The notes beneath the pieces are model-generated. The model was not told the origin of the DNA. It saw nothing but the letters and a program-made list of their open reading frames with translations, and did not search any database. A stretch of DNA of 22,908 nt from Candidatus Saccharibacteria bacterium UBA2112 (GTDB taxonomy: Bacteria; Patescibacteriota; Saccharimonadia; Saccharimonadales; Saccharimonadaceae), in assembly GCA_002331045.1 (NCBI GenBank), contig DCYK01000016.1, forward strand, positions 1 through 22,908, read 5' to 3'. A program made the position numbers and the translations under genes. Shown here piece after piece: positions 20,868 through 22,908 of this stretch (position 1 is the first letter of the stretch; each line of letters starts with the position of its first letter).

Positions 20868-21236
20868 ATGTCAGACACCGAAAGCCTCGGCCAGCAGCTG
20901 GGCAAGGTAATGGCAACGCTGATCTGCCGGAGCACATTCATCGAGTTTTTCGACTCAAAGCTGCCCGAGCCAGCCGGATTTACCGCACGGACCATGACCG
21001 GCTCCACCTACGAGGTTGAGCTCTTCGCCGACGGTGAACCGGAGGAGTACGTGTACTCCGAGCCGGGCTTCGAGGCCACCTACTTGCTGCGCCCCGGCAC
21101 AGCAAGAGTCAACGGCACGGAAGTTGTCGGTTTCGTCGGTTTCCACCTCGAGACAGGAACACTCCTCGTCCTGAACCAGGACCGTCGTCGCGTCCGGCGC
21201 TCGAGCTCCCTCCCACCGGGAACAGTTGCGGCCTAG
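20868..21236 (+). CDS. Small unknown protein in GC-rich island B
   Basis: The 122-residue protein has no family I recognise. Residues 1-30 are helical (ESLGQQLGKVMATLICRSTF), followed by a region predicted as mostly strands (ARTMTGSTYEVELFADGEPE; EVVGFVGFHLETGTLLVL) and a basic, likely disordered tail (QDRRRVRRSSSLPPG). It has no membrane segment. The codon use is markedly GC-rich (CTG, GAG, GGC, GTC), unlike the ZIP and deoxyribosyltransferase-like genes beside it. The unit is self-contained: a perfect promoter, a structured leader with a good ribosome-binding site, one gene and a strong terminator. Island A has the same length of protein, the same composition shift and a similar leader, although the two proteins do not look alike. 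The start at 20868 is fixed by AAGGA. Confidence 0.75.
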   Translation: MSDTESLGQQLGKVMATLICRSTFIEFFDSKLPEPAGFTARTMTGSTYEVELFADGEPEEYVYSEPGFEATYLLRPGTARVNGTEVVGFVGFHLETGTLLVLNQDRRRVRRSSSLPPGTVAA

Positions 21237-21245
21237 TCCGCGTTA

Positions 21246-21314
21246 CCCCCGCAGTCTCCTCCATCTCTGCTTCTACAGCAAGATGCCAGAAGACCGCGGG
21301 GGCTTTCCTTTTCT
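21246..21314 (+). terminator. Terminator of GC-rich island B
   Basis: CCCCCGC (21246-21252) pairs with GCGGGGG (21296-21302), and the stem continues with four more pairs after one mismatch (21254-21257 with 21291-21294). A large loop closes it, and TTTCCTTTTCT follows. It ends two bases before the convergent ZIP gene's stop. Confidence 0.82.
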
Positions 21315-21315
21315 C

Positions 21316-22119
21316 TTAGAAGTACAGCAACACCAAACTCAGCGCCATCACTGCCATGCCAGCGATCGTACCATAGACTGCCTGATGATCAGAGGTTGCA
21401 TAGCGACGGGCAGCAGGCAGCAACTCATCAATGCTGATAAATACCATCATTCCGGCCACGCCAGCGAATAGTGCCCCAATCAGGCTCTCGGGCAAAATAG
21501 CGGCGAACAATACATAACCAAGGACCGCACCGAGTGGTTCGGCAAAACCGGAAATCGCTGTGTACTTGAATGCTTGCCTGCGGCTGTGTGTCGCCGCATA
21601 CACAGGCGCTGCAACAGCGATGCCTTCGGGAATATTATGAATCGCGATAGCAACTGCTAGTAATACGCCTAGTTGCGGATCCTGCAAGGCACCAACAAAT
21701 GTCACTAGTCCCTCGGGAAAGTTATGCAGCCCAATGGCGATTGCTACTAATAGGCCGCTGCGCATGAGATTTTTCGTTTCAAGCTTGCTGAGGCCATCAC
21801 GCGGTTGATTCTCGAGACCTTCGCGCTTGCTGGGATTGACCGACCGCGGTAAAAACCGATCGATTACCCCAATGATTGCCATCCCGGCAAAGAATGACCC
21901 CAGAGTGATCGCCATTGCCCACCCTTCATATTCGGCCGCGATTGACTCCTGCGCTACTGGAATCATCTCAACAAATGATACTAGTAGCATCGCACCGGCT
22001 GCAAAACCAAGTGCTATCGCCAAAACCTCACGGCGCACCATAGCACGATGCATTGCCAAGAATCCGCCGATAAGCGTCGAGAGGCCTGCTAGTACCGTCA
22101 AGATCAGCGCAAAAAGCAT
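21316..22119 (-). CDS. ZIP family divalent metal transporter
   Basis: The 267-residue membrane protein is a ZupT-like ZIP transporter, which brings zinc or other divalent metals into the cytoplasm. About eight hydrophobic helices are present. The metal-path motifs are HNFPEG (132-137) in helix 4 and HNIPEG (161-166) in helix 5, with EPLGA (194-198) in the next helix. A hydrophilic loop (about 92-118, PRSVNPSKREGLENQPRDG) lies between helices 3 and 4. The gene starts 8 bases after the CYTH stop, with AAAGGA inside the end of the CYTH gene, so the two form one unit. Metal import is of interest because DnaG here has lost its zinc site, but no link is shown. Confidence 0.93.
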   Translation of the reverse strand: MLFALILTVLAGLSTLIGGFLAMHRAMVRREVLAIALGFAAGAMLLVSFVEMIPVAQESIAAEYEGWAMAITLGSFFAGMAIIGVIDRFLPRSVNPSKREGLENQPRDGLSKLETKNLMRSGLLVAIAIGLHNFPEGLVTFVGALQDPQLGVLLAVAIAIHNIPEGIAVAAPVYAATHSRRQAFKYTAISGFAEPLGAVLGYVLFAAILPESLIGALFAGVAGMMVFISIDELLPAARRYATSDHQAVYGTIAGMAVMALSLVLLYF

Positions 22120-22127
22120 AGATTACT

Positions 22128-22727
22128 CTATTCCTTTGGTGTCATTTGTTCTGGTACGGGATCCTCGAATCGCACCTCTGGCAAAACGATAATGCCACGA
22201 AAACCTGGCGCAAAGGTATACTCGGTCTCGTAGACATCATCGATATGTCCGTAGAATGCGTCATTCCAGTCAAATCCCAGTTTTGCCGCCGCCGCGCGGA
22301 CCGTTGCCTCATCTTCTGCTTCGATTTCTATTTGTGGTGATAGCCACGGCCACTCGTCAATCACGACCTCCGCTCCATCAAGCATCCAGGTTTCACGACG
22401 ATTTTCCTGATAGGTTTTGTGTGGCCAGCCAGCCTCTTTAAAAAGCTCGACTGTATCCTCAAAACTACCTACCTCTACCTCAATTTCCTTCGTGTCATCG
22501 ATCTTGTCAGGACTTCTTTTTGCGCGTCGCTTAAAGGTTAGCGTGATTTTATCACCCTGATCACGTATACGAATAAATGAATGATTTGCCTCGTGATCTG
22601 GTTGTTCAATTAATACGCGTCGCATTAACCGCATAGGTTGTTCACACTCAGCACCCAGTTTCTTCAATCGCTGACGAATATCATCGATATCAACAGCAAT
22701 GAACTTCACCTCTATCTCTGTCTTCAT
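22128..22727 (-). CDS. CYTH domain protein (class IV adenylate cyclase/thiamine-triphosphatase-like)
   Basis: The 199-residue protein is a CYTH-fold enzyme, a family of metal-dependent triphosphate tunnel enzymes that act on triphosphorylated substrates. The signature EIEVKF (4-9) is at the N-terminus. It is followed by SFIRIRDQGDKITLTFKRR (about 50-68), KEIEVEV (about 80-86), ETWMLDGAEVVIDEWPWL and QIEIEAED, which supply the alternating acidic and basic residues of the tunnel. Whether it makes cAMP or hydrolyses a triphosphate or inorganic polyphosphate cannot be told. An AAGGGG about 8 bases before the ATG is partly paired in a CCTTT-CGG-AAAGG hairpin (22738-22750), which might damp translation. 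The ZIP gene follows 8 bases downstream. Confidence 0.9.
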   Translation of the reverse strand: MKTEIEVKFIAVDIDDIRQRLKKLGAECEQPMRLMRRVLIEQPDHEANHSFIRIRDQGDKITLTFKRRAKRSPDKIDDTKEIEVEVGSFEDTVELFKEAGWPHKTYQENRRETWMLDGAEVVIDEWPWLSPQIEIEAEDEATVRAAAAKLGFDWNDAFYGHIDDVYETEYTFAPGFRGIIVLPEVRFEDPVPEQMTPKE

Positions 22728-22748
22728 ATGTCTATCCCCTTTCCGAAA

Positions 22749-22865
22749 GGCAAGTCATCTCGGATGAAGTACCAGGAAACAGCGAAGCGCGGACGAAGCC
22801 GTACAAAAGGTACGGTGACGGAGCACTAGAGCTGTTGACGCCGTAATTCGCCGAGAGGGCTTGTC
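22749..22865 (+). other. Possible structured RNA or long-range stem, about 117 bases
   Basis: 22749-22763 pairs with 22851-22865 in 14 of 15 positions; two of these are G-U pairs on the plus strand and would be C-A mismatches on the minus strand, favouring a plus-strand RNA. Inside it, 22778-22783 pairs with 22831-22836 (AACAGC with GCTGTT), and 22799-22804 pairs with 22810-22815 (CCGTAC with GTACGG, loop AAAAG). The result is a rod of three nested stems that ends exactly against the neighbouring stop codon. It matches no RNA family I can name, and no clear promoter was found. Confidence 0.35.
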
Positions 22866-22908
22866 TTACTCTTTCTTCTTGCTGCCTTCTGCGTTTACTT
22901 CGTAACTC
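22866..22908 (-). CDS. C-terminus of a minus-strand gene, rest outside window
   Basis: Thirteen codons and a TAA stop are visible, ending in NAEGSKKKE, a charged tail of the kind seen on many nucleic-acid-associated proteins. The protein cannot be identified from this. Another frame is open through the same stretch, so even the frame is not certain. The stop abuts the paired region 22749-22865 and lies 138 bases upstream of the CYTH gene. Confidence 0.4.
   Translation of the reverse strand, partial: SYEVNAEGSKKKE

Noticed and set aside
22820..22865. Resemblance of the plus strand to a 23S rRNA 3' end (GAGCTG, then TAAT, then CGAGAG and GCTTG)
   Set aside because: The DNA before it is the start of the CYTH gene on the other strand and not rRNA, and the match is short and gapped.
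22749..22865. 5S rRNA or SRP RNA, suggested by the size of about 117 bases and rod shape
   Set aside because: The conserved 5S loop and the SRP domain IV GGAA-loop motif are both absent.
1..22908. UGA recoding, known in some Patescibacteria
   Set aside because: Conserved genes end at TGA where family length predicts, and no in-frame TGA interrupts them.

Overview
The window reads as chromosomal DNA of a small-genome bacterium of the Candidatus Saccharibacteria (TM7, Patescibacteria) type. This is an inference from gene content and style: genes are packed with 4-base overlaps, housekeeping genes (rpoD, dnaG, argS, pyrG, orn) are mixed with lineage-type genes (TrmB-like regulator, paired type IV pilins, MscL, CYTH, ZIP, laccase-domain protein), and several large proteins match no family I recognise. 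TGA is used as a normal stop. Base composition is near balanced, except for two visibly GC-richer one-gene islands. There is no rRNA, tRNA, CRISPR array, insertion sequence or phage gene that I can support.

Layout. 1-3288 (minus): an overlapping dnaG-rpoD-nucleotide kinase operon. 3345-4043 (plus): a one-pass membrane protein of unknown role, convergent on a YjbR-orn pair. 4995-6051: a laccase-domain gene with a near-consensus promoter, divergent from a TrmB-like regulator followed by an EamA transporter (to 7863). 7883-10415 (minus): a 531-residue unknown protein, msrB and mscL. 10480-11180: GC-rich island A, with a small winged-helix-like gene and a leader that looks like an attenuator. 11192-13140: argS and a small acidic protein. 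13156-15894: two tandem type IV pilins downstream of pyrG. 15949-17898: a 649-residue coiled-coil/membrane protein of unknown function. 17976-19262: zwf (glucose-6-phosphate dehydrogenase). 19335-20755: an unknown gene convergent on a deoxyribosyltransferase-like domain fused to four membrane helices. 20794-21314: GC-rich island B. 21316-22727: ZIP transporter and CYTH gene. 22749-22865: a possible structured RNA, then the tail of one more minus-strand gene.

Transcription signals are unusually legible. In ten units a -10 hexamer lies exactly 6 or 8 bases before the ATG, so the mRNAs should be leaderless or nearly so. Many promoters carry an extended -10 of the form TGC-TATAAT. The two large unknown proteins share a promoter in which the -35 is half of a TTGAC-N5-GTCAA palindrome, which suggests one regulator for both. 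Other points worth a second look are a DnaG that has lost all four zinc ligands, and the matching leader design of the two GC-rich islands.
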